Shown here: positions 53,261 through 61,697 of the stretch, piece after piece
How the letters are laid out: the number at the start of each line of letters is the position of its first letter
How positions within the stretch are numbered: the stretch's first letter is position 1
Assembly (NCBI GenBank): GCA_949298505.1
Contig: CASFWW010000020.1
Span: 1-64,000, forward strand
From: Ornithoclostridium sp949298505
GTDB taxonomy: Bacteria; Bacillota; Clostridia; Christensenellales; UBA3700
Direction of reading: 5' to 3'
DNA length: 64,000 nt
Program-made: the position numbers and the translations under genes
Notes under the pieces: model-generated
Database searches by the model: none
What the model saw: only the letters and a program-made list of their open reading frames with translations
Told to the model about the DNA's origin: nothing

Positions 53261-55594
53261 TCAGCCGAAGATCTCTTTCAAAGCTTTGACGGTGGCGTTG
53301 GCGTCCTTGCAATAGACGCCGCCGATGCTGTTTGCATATTCAGGCGTTATCACCGCTCCGCCTACCAGCACCGGAACGTCGGGATATTTTTCTCTGACGA
53401 TCCTGATCGTTTCAGCCATATTCTGCGCGGTGGTCGTCATCAGCGCGGAAAGACCGAGAACGCACGGATAGTTGCTCTCCACTGCGTCAAGAACGACCTT
53501 GTAGTCCACGTCTCTGCCGAGGTCCACGACCTTGTAGCCGTAGTTGGACACGACCGCCTTGACTATGTTCTTGCCTATGTCGTGAATGTCGCCCTTGACC
53601 GTTGCCAGCACGAAACGTCTGTCGCTCTGCGTCGTCTCGCCGCCTTTCATCTTTTCCTCGAGCGCGGAGAACGCCTGCTTTGCGCTTTCTGCCGCCGCTA
53701 TCAGTTGGGGCAGGAAGATCACTCCCCTCTCGTACAGGTCGCCGACCACGTCGAGCGCGGGGATTATATGTTTTGCCGCTACTTCGAGAGGCGGCATTTC
53801 TTCAAGAAGCCTTTGAGCGGTCTCTCTCGCCGCGCCGCCCATGCCGCCTACGATGGCGCGGGTCATATCCGGCGCGCCGCTCTCTTTGAAATCAGGAGTT
53901 TTTATTTGCGAAGTCTTCGCGGCGTAAGCGATATATGCGTCTGTTGCGCCCTCTTTGCCGAGAAGGAAATCGCGCGCATAGCCTCTGCCTTCAATCCTGG
54001 TCAGAGACGGGTTGATGATGGCAAGGTCAAGCCCGGCGTCCTTTGCCATGCTTAAGAAAGTCGCGTTTATCTCCTCTCTCAAAGGCATGCCGAAAGACAC
54101 GTTGCTGACCCCGAGAATGGTGCCTGCGCCAGTCTTTTTTATCTCTCCGAGCGCTCCCACGGTGCAAAGCGCGCTTCCCTTTTCAGCAGATTCAGCCATA
54201 GTCAGCGTGTCAACGTAGACGTCTTCTTTCGCTATCCCGGCTTTAAGACATTGCGAAACCAGCGTTTTTCCGATCTCCACTCTGCCGTCGACCGTGGAAG
54301 GGATCCCGTTTTCGTCCAGCGCAAGACATACCACTGCCGCGCCGTATTTCACTGCAAGCGGAAGAACGGATTCCACGCTGCTTTTCTTGCCGTTCACGCT
54401 GTTGATCAGCGCCTTGCCGTTGTAACGTCTCAGCGCCGCTTCAAGCACTTCCGGGGACGAGCTGTCTATGACGAGCGGACGGGAAACAACTTTTTGCAGC
54501 CCTTCTACGACCCTGATCATATTTGCCTTTTCGTCGGTGCCATTCAGCCCCACGTTGACGTCAAGAATATCTGCGCCCGCCTGAGACTGTTCTATGCCCT
54601 GAGCCAGGATGTAATCGAAATTCCCCTCTCTAAGCGCCGCCTGGAACTTCTTTTTGCCGGTCGGGTTTATCCGCTCTCCGACAACTTTCATGCCGTTTAT
54701 TATCACGGTGGAAGTGGAGGAACTGAGCGCGCGCACAGGCTTGTAAGGCTGCCTTGCGACCTTGCCGGTCGTCTCTTTTGCGAGCAGTCCGACGTATTCT
54801 GGATCAGTGCCGCAGCAACCGCCGAGAATGTTCACGCCGAGCGCGTGGATTTTGTTCATCGCGTCGACGAACTGTCTTTTGTCTATGTCGTAGACCGTCC
54901 TGCCGTTCTCGAACCTGGGCATGCCGGCGTTGGGTTTTATGAACACGGGAAGAGGCGTGCACGCAAGAAGCTTCTCAGCCATCGGGAGCATCTCTACCGG
55001 ACCGAGCGAACAGTTGATCCCCACCGCGCTTACGCCCATGCCGGAAATTATGCGCGCAAAACTTTCAACGTCCGTGCCGAACGCGCTCCTGCCGTTCTTT
55101 TCAAATGACATGGACAGCATTACCGGAAGAGAGCTGTTTTCTTTCGCCGCGAGCAAGGCTATGCGCGCGTCCGCGATATCCGTCATCGTCTCGATCACGA
55201 TCAGATCCGTCTCGTCCGCCGCTGCGCGTATCACAGCCGCGTAATTTTCGTACGCCTCGTCAAAACTTATGCCGCCTTCTCCGATCAGCTTGCCGAGCGG
55301 ACCCACGTCAAGCGCCACGTACGCTCTGCCCGCCGCCGCCTTTTTCGCGATCGCGACCGCCGCTTTCACGACAGCCTGCGTTTCTCCGCCCAGTTTGAGC
55401 GGGTTAGCGCCGAACGTGTTAGTATATATGACGTCGCTTCCCGCTTCCACGTAATCACGGTGCACGGAAAAGACCGTGTCCGGATCTTCCAGGTTGAGTC
55501 TCTCCAGCCGGTATCCCGCCGGTGCGCCGCTTCTTTCCGAAAGCAGACTTCCCGTCGCTCCGTCAAGTATGAGTTTTCTTGAAAAATCAATCAC
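53261..55594 (-). CDS. metH: B12-dependent methionine synthase, short form
   Basis: Starts at GTG 55594 with GGAGG nine bases upstream, inside the end of the preceding gene. The 777-residue protein methylates homocysteine from methyltetrahydrofolate. Domains: homocysteine-binding barrel (about 1-290, with GINCSLGP and the zinc cysteines in GGCCGTDPEY), pterin-binding barrel (about 300-560: VVGERINPTGKKKF, ADILDVNVG), B12-binding cap and B12 domain (about 560-777: ATVKGDIHDIGKNIV, the DxHxxG cobalt-ligand motif). The C-terminal reactivation domain of E. coli MetH is missing; it is encoded separately just upstream. It is the last gene of the operon. Confidence 0.96.
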   Translation of the reverse strand: MIDFSRKLILDGATGSLLSERSGAPAGYRLERLNLEDPDTVFSVHRDYVEAGSDVIYTNTFGANPLKLGGETQAVVKAAVAIAKKAAAGRAYVALDVGPLGKLIGEGGISFDEAYENYAAVIRAAADETDLIVIETMTDIADARIALLAAKENSSLPVMLSMSFEKNGRSAFGTDVESFARIISGMGVSAVGINCSLGPVEMLPMAEKLLACTPLPVFIKPNAGMPRFENGRTVYDIDKRQFVDAMNKIHALGVNILGGCCGTDPEYVGLLAKETTGKVARQPYKPVRALSSSTSTVIINGMKVVGERINPTGKKKFQAALREGNFDYILAQGIEQSQAGADILDVNVGLNGTDEKANMIRVVEGLQKVVSRPLVIDSSSPEVLEAALRRYNGKALINSVNGKKSSVESVLPLAVKYGAAVVCLALDENGIPSTVDGRVEIGKTLVSQCLKAGIAKEDVYVDTLTMAESAEKGSALCTVGALGEIKKTGAGTILGVSNVSFGMPLREEINATFLSMAKDAGLDLAIINPSLTRIEGRGYARDFLLGKEGATDAYIAYAAKTSQIKTPDFKESGAPDMTRAIVGGMGGAARETAQRLLEEMPPLEVAAKHIIPALDVVGDLYERGVIFLPQLIAAAESAKQAFSALEEKMKGGETTQSDRRFVLATVKGDIHDIGKNIVKAVVSNYGYKVVDLGRDVDYKVVLDAVESNYPCVLGLSALMTTTAQNMAETIRIVREKYPDVPVLVGGAVITPEYANSIGGVYCKDANATVKALKEIFG

Positions 55595-56219
55595 TGCATA
55601 TACCTCCGTCGCAACAGCCGTATCTTGAGCAGGCTTCGCAACGCTTTTTCTGTTTTCCGCTTCTCCCTATCCCGGCGATCGCAGTGACCGTCTTTGACGG
55701 GATCATCATTCCGCCGGAAGTCAGACGCACTCCGAGGAACTTGTCCGCCTTCAGCGCCTCTATGAACTCAACCTGAAGCGCAAGCGGCAGATCTCCGTAT
55801 CCGCAAGAAAAACGGCTCGTCAACGACAGCCCTTTTTCTTCCACTCTCTTTCTCTGCGCGTTCTCAAGCTCGTCGCAATAAGCGTCCACCCACAGACCGG
55901 CGCACAGATCGACCGCATAAGCCAGGGTCAGATCGCTCAGTTTGAGTCTTTCAACGGCTCTGTCCACGTCCGCGCCGATCGTAGCGCAGAAATAGTAAAC
56001 GGCATCAGACCCTTCAAGCAGATCCGCAATGTCTCTGCCGGGCAGTTCAAGCATGGTATTTTCCACTCTGATGGTGCCGTTTTCTCTGATCAGCCGCGCG
56101 CTGGCTTCTACGCATTTTTCCTGCGCGCAAGCCGCGACTTCCGCTATCGCGCGTTCAGCAAGCGCGAGCGCTTCGCCGCCGTTGCCGAGATATTTCGCAA
56201 GATCTTCTGCGGATATCAC
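55587..56219 (-). CDS. Stand-alone MetH activation-domain protein
   Basis: A 210-residue protein starting at GTG 56219 in a GTGA overlap with metF. It resembles the SAM-binding reactivation domain at the end of large MetH enzymes: a helical lead, AVYYFCATIGADVDRAV, LCAGLWVDAYCDELE, TSRFSCGYGDLPLALQ and LTSGGMMIPSKTVTAIAGIG. That domain remethylates cobalamin that has become oxidised. The C-terminal CEACSRYGCC...C cluster may bind metal. It overlaps metH by 8 bp, so the two halves are made together. Confidence 0.88.
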   Translation of the reverse strand: MISAEDLAKYLGNGGEALALAERAIAEVAACAQEKCVEASARLIRENGTIRVENTMLELPGRDIADLLEGSDAVYYFCATIGADVDRAVERLKLSDLTLAYAVDLCAGLWVDAYCDELENAQRKRVEEKGLSLTSRFSCGYGDLPLALQVEFIEALKADKFLGVRLTSGGMMIPSKTVTAIAGIGRSGKQKKRCEACSRYGCCDGGICSD

Positions 56220-57070
56220 TTTCTGTCTCCTTCAAACGCGTTGAACACCGCGCGCGCCACGTCGCCCTTGTTCATCGTATACAGATGTATGCCCCTGACG
56301 CCGTTGTCGATCAGATCGCGTATCTGCCCTATCGCGTAATCTATCCCCGCTTTGTACAGATCCGCGCCCTGATAGTTCGCGCAGATCTTGGCAAACGCCG
56401 CCGGGATCTGAACTCCGCACATTGAAACTATCCTTTCGACCTGCTGTACGCTGGTTATCGGCATGATGCCTGCCGAAACCGTCGCTTTGATTCCCTTTTT
56501 CTGCGCCTTTTCAGCAAAATCGTAAAAAGTCGCGTTGTCAAAGAAAAGCTGTGATACGAGATGAGACACGCCGCATTCCGTCTTGAGTTTTATCATGTCG
56601 AGATCTGCGTCCAGACTCTTCGCCTCGGGATGACCTTCAGGATAGCACGCGCCGAGAAGCTCGAACTGAGGATAATGTCCGCTTATGTATTCCGCAAGCT
56701 CATTGGCATGGTGAAAATCGTAAAACTTACTGCCTTCAACAATGTCTCCGCGCAAGGTCAGGATGCTCTTGACCCCCTTGCGGCTGAGCATCTGCAAGCG
56801 TTCTTCCAGAAGCTCAGTGGTCATGTTCACCGCAGTCATATGCGCGACCGCAGTCATATCGAACGCGTCGATGACAACGCTGGCGACGTCAGCCGTAGTC
56901 ATTCCGCCGCTGCCGCTCGCGCCGTACGTGATGGACACGTAATCCGGGTTGAGAGACTTTATCTCCTTGAGCGCTCTTATAACGCCCTCAAGCATCCCGT
57001 TTTTCTTGGGCGGAAACACTTCAGCAGACATGACGAGTTTTTTGCTTTCGAAAAGTTCTCTTATATACAT
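56216..57070 (-). CDS. metF: 5,10-methylenetetrahydrofolate reductase
   Basis: A 284-residue FAD barrel that makes the methyltetrahydrofolate used by MetH. Seen: SAEVFPPKKNG near the start (the catalytic glutamate in AEVFPPK), YVSITYGASGS, SILTLRGD, ACYPEGHPEA, LVSQLFFDN and GIMPI. Length is normal. It is the first gene of the three-gene methionine operon; stop and start codons overlap downstream. Confidence 0.97.
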   Translation of the reverse strand: MYIRELFESKKLVMSAEVFPPKKNGMLEGVIRALKEIKSLNPDYVSITYGASGSGGMTTADVASVVIDAFDMTAVAHMTAVNMTTELLEERLQMLSRKGVKSILTLRGDIVEGSKFYDFHHANELAEYISGHYPQFELLGACYPEGHPEAKSLDADLDMIKLKTECGVSHLVSQLFFDNATFYDFAEKAQKKGIKATVSAGIMPITSVQQVERIVSMCGVQIPAAFAKICANYQGADLYKAGIDYAIGQIRDLIDNGVRGIHLYTMNKGDVARAVFNAFEGDRK

Positions 57071-57109
57071 AATTCTTTACCTCGCGTATCGCGCGTATAT
57101 ATTATTACT

Positions 57110-57138
57110 ATAATAACACACATTTTGCCGATAATCAA
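57110..57138 (-). promoter_or_regulatory. Promoter of the metF operon
   Basis: Minus strand: TTGATT (57138-57133), 17-bp spacer, TATTAT (57115-57110). No S-box or T-box was recognised in the leader. Confidence 0.6.
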
Positions 57139-57185
57139 TGAGAAATCCGCAGTACGGCAACAGGACAAACTTTGCTTTCCCCGTG

Positions 57186-57548
57186 GGTTTCACTACGCGC
57201 CGGCGACCACTGCTCCCGCAGTATCGGATAAACTCCGTCAAACCAAATAAGTAACAATACGCGAAGCGACCAATGCTCTGGTCACTATCGGATAAACGCT
57301 TGACTAGTGAAGTAAGTAACAACACGCGCCAGCTACTACTGCTCCCGCCTATATCGGATAAACGCTTGTCTGGTGGAGTAAGTAACAACACGCGCCGGCG
57401 ACCATTGCTCGGGTCACTATCGGATAAACGCTTGTCTGGTGGAGTAAGTAACAACACGCGCCGGCGACCATTGCTCGGGTCACTATCGGATAAATGCTTG
57501 TCTGGTGAAGTAAGTAACAACACGCGCCAGCTACTACTGCTCCCGCCA
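57186..57548. repeat. 66-bp tandem repeat array
   Basis: Five to six units between the lipoprotein gene and metF. TATCGG recurs at 57222, 57286, 57352, 57418 and 57484, so the last three intervals are exactly 66 bp. The constant part is GGATAAACGCTTGTCTGG...GAGTAAGTAACAACACGCGCC; a variable part is either of two types (AGCTACTACTGCTCCCGCC or GGCGACCATTGCTCGGGTCAC). Both strands can be read through (22 residues per unit), but no ribosome binding site supports a gene. Confidence 0.85.
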
Positions 57549-57560
57549 CGCGGGTGACTA

Positions 57561-57589
57561 AGGGGCAACCGAAAAACTCGGTTGCCCCT
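57561..57589. other. Strong hairpin without T tract
   Basis: AGGGGCAACCGA-AAAAC-TCGGTTGCCCCT is a perfect 12-bp stem next to the 66-bp repeat array. Neither strand has a run of T after it, so it is not a classical terminator; it may be part of the repeat region. Confidence 0.7.
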
Positions 57590-57680
57590 CAGCCAGTTGT
57601 GTGTAGATTTGGGATTTGGTTACCCTATTAAATAGGCTTATATGGAATTATGCTGTGGGATTTCTCCCGGATAAGTCTTG

Positions 57681-59153
57681 TTATTCTGCGTCGGCGCCGT
57701 TGCCGTGCTGATACTTCCACTCGAACCTGCCCTGCTTAGCCTGAGCGAGAAATTCCTCTGCGTCCTTCTTCGCGCTTTCGACCGCGGTATTGTATATGGT
57801 CTGAGCGGAAGAGATAATATCGTTGGAAGCCTGCACGTAGGTCTTTGCTTCTTCAAGTTCGTCAGCGGTCAGATCTGCTTCGATCTTCTGCATCGTCTCG
57901 TCGCGCTTGCCTTCAAGGTAGGTCACCACGGTTCTTACGTCGTCTATCGTCAGGTCTCCGAGGCTGTCCACGAACTCGAACACGTCGCTGCCGAGATTTT
58001 CAACGTCCGCAAGGATTTTTCTGATCTGGGTCGCATACTCTTCGGGGAGCGAATTTATATACTCGTCCACTTCAGCCTGGAAGCCGTTGATATAGGTCTC
58101 CAGTTCAGGCAGTTCAGCCTTGATCTGATTGTAAGCTTCTACGCTCATGTTCTTCAGCGTTCTGTCGATATACGCTTCGAGACTTTCGAGAGTGATATTG
58201 CCGTTCTCGTCGGTCACTGCCGCGTCGACTTCGCTCTTTTCGACTCCGAGGATATCCGCTATTTTCTGAGTATCTACGTTGGAGAGAGCTTTGTCTGCGT
58301 ATTCCATCGTGAGTTCGATAACGTCGAGAGTGTAGTCGACGGACACCGCCGCTATATCGTACGCCGCATAGATCGCGCCGTAGTTTACAGGATGTTTGAG
58401 TATGTGAGCGACGTAGTACGCAGTCCATGCCGCGCCTTCTGCGGTCGTCTTTGCTATCTCGAAAGCTTCGTTCGCCTGAGCTACCGCGAGGTTGTACGCC
58501 TCTGTTGCGTACGGCTCGATCTTTTCGTAGCAGTTATTCAGCTTTTCAATAAGATCCTCGTTGTCGAGGGTCGCCGCATACTCGAAGGTAACGCCGTCGT
58601 CGTTCGCGACCAGTTCGGTCACCAGCTTGAATTTGCCTACGCTCATGTTCTGGATCGCGCTGACGTTGGGGTATTTTCCCTTAATGTATTCAAACTGTCT
58701 CTGCAACGAAAAACTTGCGCCCGTGTTGATATTTACGTTAAGATCCGCCTTTCCCGCTTCCGCGTTGAACGCAGCTTTTACAGTTTCGCCGATATTGGCT
58801 TCAGCCTCGGCAGAGCCGTTTCCCGCAACTACCGTAACGTTGACGCCGCTGTTCTCTTCAGTGAGATATCCGCATTCGACCGCGAGATTGGCGATCAGCC
58901 GGAAAGCTTCTTCCGCCGTCTTGCCCACGACCACTTCGCCGTAAAGCATGACTTGCGCGTCCTCGTTTGCCGCCTCTACCGATTCAACCTTGCCTTCCCC
59001 GTCAATAACCATATTGAGAGAAGGATTGATATCCACGCTTACAAACGTTTTGCCGTCCTCTTTGCCGTTCGTATTTACGCACCCGACAAACGCCGTGCAC
59101 GTAAGCGCCGCTACAAGAACCACTGCCAGTATCGCGCATATTTTCTTCATCAT
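57681..59153 (-). CDS. Lipoprotein with RsgI-like domain
   Basis: A 490-residue lipoprotein: MMKKI, hydrophobic core, lipobox AFVGC (cysteine at about 24). Residues about 33-125 match the extracellular domain of RsgI-type anti-sigma factors: SVDINPSLNMVIDGEGKVESVEAANEDAQVML..., then GKTAEEAFRLIANLAVECGYL. The same domain occurs in the anti-sigma protein encoded at 60291. The rest (about 170-480) is helical and Ala/Glu-rich, probably a long coiled-coil stalk (YATEAYNLAVAQANEAFEIAKTTAEGA). It has the same two-block promoter motif as the sigma gene (59180-59211), so it is probably a target of that sigma factor. It may sense or titrate the same extracellular signal (inference). Confidence 0.75.
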   Translation of the reverse strand: MMKKICAILAVVLVAALTCTAFVGCVNTNGKEDGKTFVSVDINPSLNMVIDGEGKVESVEAANEDAQVMLYGEVVVGKTAEEAFRLIANLAVECGYLTEENSGVNVTVVAGNGSAEAEANIGETVKAAFNAEAGKADLNVNINTGASFSLQRQFEYIKGKYPNVSAIQNMSVGKFKLVTELVANDDGVTFEYAATLDNEDLIEKLNNCYEKIEPYATEAYNLAVAQANEAFEIAKTTAEGAAWTAYYVAHILKHPVNYGAIYAAYDIAAVSVDYTLDVIELTMEYADKALSNVDTQKIADILGVEKSEVDAAVTDENGNITLESLEAYIDRTLKNMSVEAYNQIKAELPELETYINGFQAEVDEYINSLPEEYATQIRKILADVENLGSDVFEFVDSLGDLTIDDVRTVVTYLEGKRDETMQKIEADLTADELEEAKTYVQASNDIISSAQTIYNTAVESAKKDAEEFLAQAKQGRFEWKYQHGNGADAE

Positions 59154-59179
59154 CGTACCCTCCTTGGGATTTCGTTCGT

Positions 59180-59211
59180 ATATTAAACAACGGCATATCG
59201 GATTTTATTGG
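59180..59211 (-). promoter_or_regulatory. Predicted ECF-sigma promoter (copy 1)
   Basis: Minus strand: CCAATAAAA (59211-59203), 12 bases, TTGTTTAATAT (59190-59180). The two blocks and the spacing are identical to those before the sigma gene at 62238-62269, while the bases between them differ. It lies about 30 bp upstream of the lipoprotein ATG. Confidence 0.75.
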
Positions 59212-59305
59212 ATAAAAAAACAAAAAAATAATAAAATTTTAAACGCGCTTTTTACAATATAAAAAACGCGTCTGCGCAAAACGGATATTTTCAAATATAG
59301 ATATT

Positions 59306-59350
59306 GAAAGTCGGCTTCTGCCCGCGTTTTTCTTTGCGTACATCACAAAA
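59306..59350. repeat. Extra right arm of the MITE-like element
   Basis: About 45 bp (AAAGTCGGCTTCTGCCCGCG through GTACATCACAAAAAC) repeat, with few changes, the right arm of the complete element at 59482-59526. Probably the remnant of an older copy. Confidence 0.7.
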
Positions 59351-59357
59351 ACAAAAA

Positions 59358-59518
59358 GTCGGGGACGTAAGGAAAAACACGGAAAGCAAAAGAATGTATT
59401 TTTTTGTGCAGACGCGACGAAAGGCGCAGGCAATACTCTTGCGGTATTGTCAAGTCTTTCAACAAAGTCTGCGCGGAAAAAGTCGACTTTTGCCCGTGTT
59501 TTTCTTTGCGTACACGAC
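59358..59518. mobile_element. MITE-like structured element A
   Basis: About 161 bp with long terminal inverted arms (GTCGGGGACGTAAGGAAAAA at the left; the right arm ends TTTTTCTTTGCGTACACGAC), inner arms GCAGAC/GTCTGC and GAAAG/CTTTC, and a central hairpin CAATAC-TCTTGCG-GTATTG (59431-59449). It has the same plan as element C. It has no coding capacity and ends seven bases before the XRE gene stop. Confidence 0.75.
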
Positions 59519-59525
59519 AAAAAAA

Positions 59526-59753
59526 CTAATACTCTGTTTGTTGCGGATCAAAAAGCGGAGAATCGAAAAACTCTTTAAGGCTTATCCCAAGCCCGTCGCA
59601 AATTGCGGAAACGGTGGATAGTTTTACGGTGCAAGCCGATTTCATCATCGTAAGCAAAGACCTGTTCAGCGCACTTTTTTCAGCAAGGCGGGTTATACCG
59701 TATTCTTTGCACAACTCGTCTATTCTCGCATTTACCGCTTCAATAAGTAGCAT
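59526..59753 (-). CDS. Small XRE-family transcriptional regulator
   Basis: A 75-residue Cro/C1-type helix-turn-helix protein: MLLIEAVNARIDELCKEYGITRLAEKSALNRSLLTMMKSACTVKLSTVSAICDGLGISLKEFF, with helix 2-turn-helix 3 at about 23-42. It has only the DNA-binding domain. The ATG at 59753 follows a GGGGG-rich site and its own promoter. It lies between MITE-like elements A and B; no partner toxin is next to it. Its targets are unknown. Confidence 0.88.
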   Translation of the reverse strand: MLLIEAVNARIDELCKEYGITRLAEKSALNRSLLTMMKSACTVKLSTVSAICDGLGISLKEFFDSPLFDPQQTEY

Positions 59754-59783
59754 ACATTCCCCCGTCGATGTTTAACTGCTTTA

Positions 59784-59812
59784 ATGATACAACATTCGAC
59801 CTTCTTTTACAA
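59784..59812 (-). promoter_or_regulatory. Sigma-A promoter for the XRE gene
   Basis: Minus strand: TTGTAA (59812-59807), 17-bp spacer, TATCAT (59789-59784). Confidence 0.65.
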
Positions 59813-59930
59813 GCTCGAATTTCCACCTTTTGCAGCTTAATATAAAGCCAAAAATCCGTCGAGGAAGGAAAGAAAGTTGAACAAACATTAAATTATTATC
59901 CGTAATTATTTCCCCGCAAGAAAAAGAAAA

Positions 59931-60068
59931 TTGTCGGGGCGGGGTGGAGAAATTTTGAAAGCAAAACTGAAGATTTTTTTGTCTGTACAAGGCGATTGCC
60001 GCGGACAATCACTTAGCGGTATTGTCAAGGCAATTAACGCCGTACAATCGAAAAAACACAAAAAAAGA
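59931..60068. mobile_element. MITE-like element B (right arm lost)
   Basis: The first 72 bp (59931-60002) are identical to 60069-60140 of element C. Central hairpin GACAAT-11-ATTGTC (60004-60026) and inner arms TGTAC/GTACA and ATTGCC/GGCAAT follow. The outer right arm is missing, so this copy is truncated by, or fused to, element C. Confidence 0.8.
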
Positions 60069-60069
60069 T

Positions 60070-60233
60070 TGTCGGGGCGGGGTGGAGAAATTTTGAAAGC
60101 AAAACTGAAGATTTTTTTGTCTGTACAAGGCGATTGCCGCAGCTAATACTCTTGCGGTATTAGCAAGGCGGTCAACGCCATACAGGCGGAAAAAGAACTG
60201 TTTTGTCAAAATTTCTCCTCCCCGACCCGACAG
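60070..60233. mobile_element. MITE-like structured element C
   Basis: About 164 bp. Terminal inverted repeats TGTCGGGGCGGGGTGGAGAA at the left and TTCTCCTCCCCGACCCGACA at the right continue into AAATTTTGA/TCAAAATTT. Inner arms CTGTA/TACAG and GGCG/CGCC enclose a central perfect hairpin GCTAATAC-TCTTGCG-GTATTAGC (60142-60164). Possible 9-bp target-site duplications AAAAAAGAT flank it (60061-60069 and 60234-60242). It has no coding capacity. Confidence 0.8.
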
Positions 60234-60290
60234 AAAAAAGATAAGGGGGATATTTATGTTGTGCCTCACGGCACGCGAAAATGTCTGTAT

Positions 60291-61694
60291 TTACTGACGA
60301 CTGTTCCAGTAGGCTTCGAGCGAACCGTACTCATTGACAATGGCGAGATAGAAGTCGTCGTAATCTTCTCTCGAATATTCTTCCCTGCCTTCAGAATAAT
60401 ATTCATAGTAGATATCGGAAAGTTCTGCGCGCATGCCGTTGATCACGTTTTCTGTTCCGTCAAGGAAGTCTTCTACCGTGGAAGGTACGAACGTAACGGC
60501 ATCTCTTATTGCCGAGGTGATCTGAACGTTGAGGCTTTCAAGCGCGTTCACGATATCGTCCAGCTTACCTTTGAGTTCGTCCAGCGTAGCGTTGCCCAGT
60601 CCGCTTATCCACTCTTCGTTTATGAACCAGTCGTACGCTACGATAAGCGCGGTCAGATCTGCAGAATTGTCTACTTTGTCTTCTCTTATCGCCTCGATCT
60701 TGTCGAGCACGACCGTCATTTCGTTTATCATTTCGGTAAGTTCCGCGTCGTCTTTCCAGTCGTCCGAGAAAATCACCTCCCAGTAATCCTCTCCGAACCA
60801 AGCGGTAGAACCAGTATACTCTTTTATCCTGTCATTGATATCCGAAGCATTATGCAGAAGCTCTCTGGTCTTCTTTATATTGTTGCACTCCGCTTCGAGA
60901 AGGTCTTTGAGGTATTCGAAAACTTCTTTTTCGTAGTACTGTCTGAGCGCTTCGAGACCGTTCTGGTTTTTCTCCGCAAGCTGCTGGAAGTAATTGTCTG
61001 CTTTTTCGGCAACGCCGTTCACCGCCTGCTTAAGGTCTCCCGAAACCGTGCCGTACTGCTCTGCGAGCCAGTCCGCGTTTTCCCTGACCACCAGCACCGC
61101 GACGAAAATGCCCCTTTCCATAAAGGTGTTTTCTATGGCAGCCGTCGCCTTAGAAGCGACTTCTTCGCTCTGTTTATCGGTACCCGCGACTACGGTTATT
61201 TTAAGCGCGTCCTGCTCTTCGGGTTCTATATAACCCAGTTTTCCCGCTTCGTCCGCAATTGTTGCAGCCGCCTGATCTACGGGCATACCTTTGAGCTGCG
61301 CTCTTAATTCGTCCGAAAGAAGAACGTCTGCGTCCGAATTTGCGCTCTTGACGACAGTTACTTTATTATTGCTGTCGTAAACTATCTCTACGGAAGGATT
61401 TATGTCCATTCTCAGATAGCCCGCAGAATAAGTCGGCGTCACGTCTTCTCCGCCGCCGAAAACGCCCGGGATGATGACAGCGAGCGCTATCGCTATCACG
61501 AGGACAGCGGCGACCGCGCCGTAAATATAAGGTCTTATGTTCCTCTTTACCGGTCTTACGTCTATCTTATGAGCGCTCTTTTCTCTCTTTTCCTCTGTTT
61601 TGAGAACGGGCGCCTTTCTTACCTTCTCAGACATGGAGGGCGTCATAGCGTCGAGTTCTTTTTCAAGCAGTTTTTTCAGTTCTTTCTCGTCCAT
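60291..61694 (-). CDS. RsgI-like anti-sigma factor
   Basis: A 467-residue single-pass membrane protein. Residues 1-57 are cytoplasmic and basic with an Lys/Glu-rich helix (probably the sigma-binding part; it is not the usual RsgI or ZAS motif). The TM helix is at about 58-80. The extracellular part begins with the RsgI domain (RMDINPSVEIVYDSNNKVTVVKSAN, about 100-190, ending GYIEPEEQDALKITVVAGT), then a long helical, acidic region, and an Asp/Tyr-rich end (YYEYYSEGREEYSREDYDDFY). It starts three bases after the sigma gene with GGAGGG upstream, so the two are co-translated. RsgI-type domains usually hold a sigma factor until an outside signal arrives. Confidence 0.85.
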   Translation of the reverse strand: MDEKELKKLLEKELDAMTPSMSEKVRKAPVLKTEEKREKSAHKIDVRPVKRNIRPYIYGAVAAVLVIAIALAVIIPGVFGGGEDVTPTYSAGYLRMDINPSVEIVYDSNNKVTVVKSANSDADVLLSDELRAQLKGMPVDQAAATIADEAGKLGYIEPEEQDALKITVVAGTDKQSEEVASKATAAIENTFMERGIFVAVLVVRENADWLAEQYGTVSGDLKQAVNGVAEKADNYFQQLAEKNQNGLEALRQYYEKEVFEYLKDLLEAECNNIKKTRELLHNASDINDRIKEYTGSTAWFGEDYWEVIFSDDWKDDAELTEMINEMTVVLDKIEAIREDKVDNSADLTALIVAYDWFINEEWISGLGNATLDELKGKLDDIVNALESLNVQITSAIRDAVTFVPSTVEDFLDGTENVINGMRAELSDIYYEYYSEGREEYSREDYDDFYLAIVNEYGSLEAYWNSRQ

Positions 61695-61697
61695 TTC

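Noticed and set aside
57186..57548. CRISPR array
   Set aside because: The repeat is contiguous at 66 bp with two recurring variable types instead of unique spacers, and no cas gene is present.
57077..57568. 163-codon minus-strand frame with 22-residue repeats
   Set aside because: Open only because the DNA repeat is 66 bp; both strands are open, and the metF promoter lies inside it.
57678..59186. A 502-codon plus-strand frame opposite the RsgI-like lipoprotein
   Set aside because: No ribosome binding site; composition is that of a shadow frame, and the minus strand carries a lipobox and a known domain.
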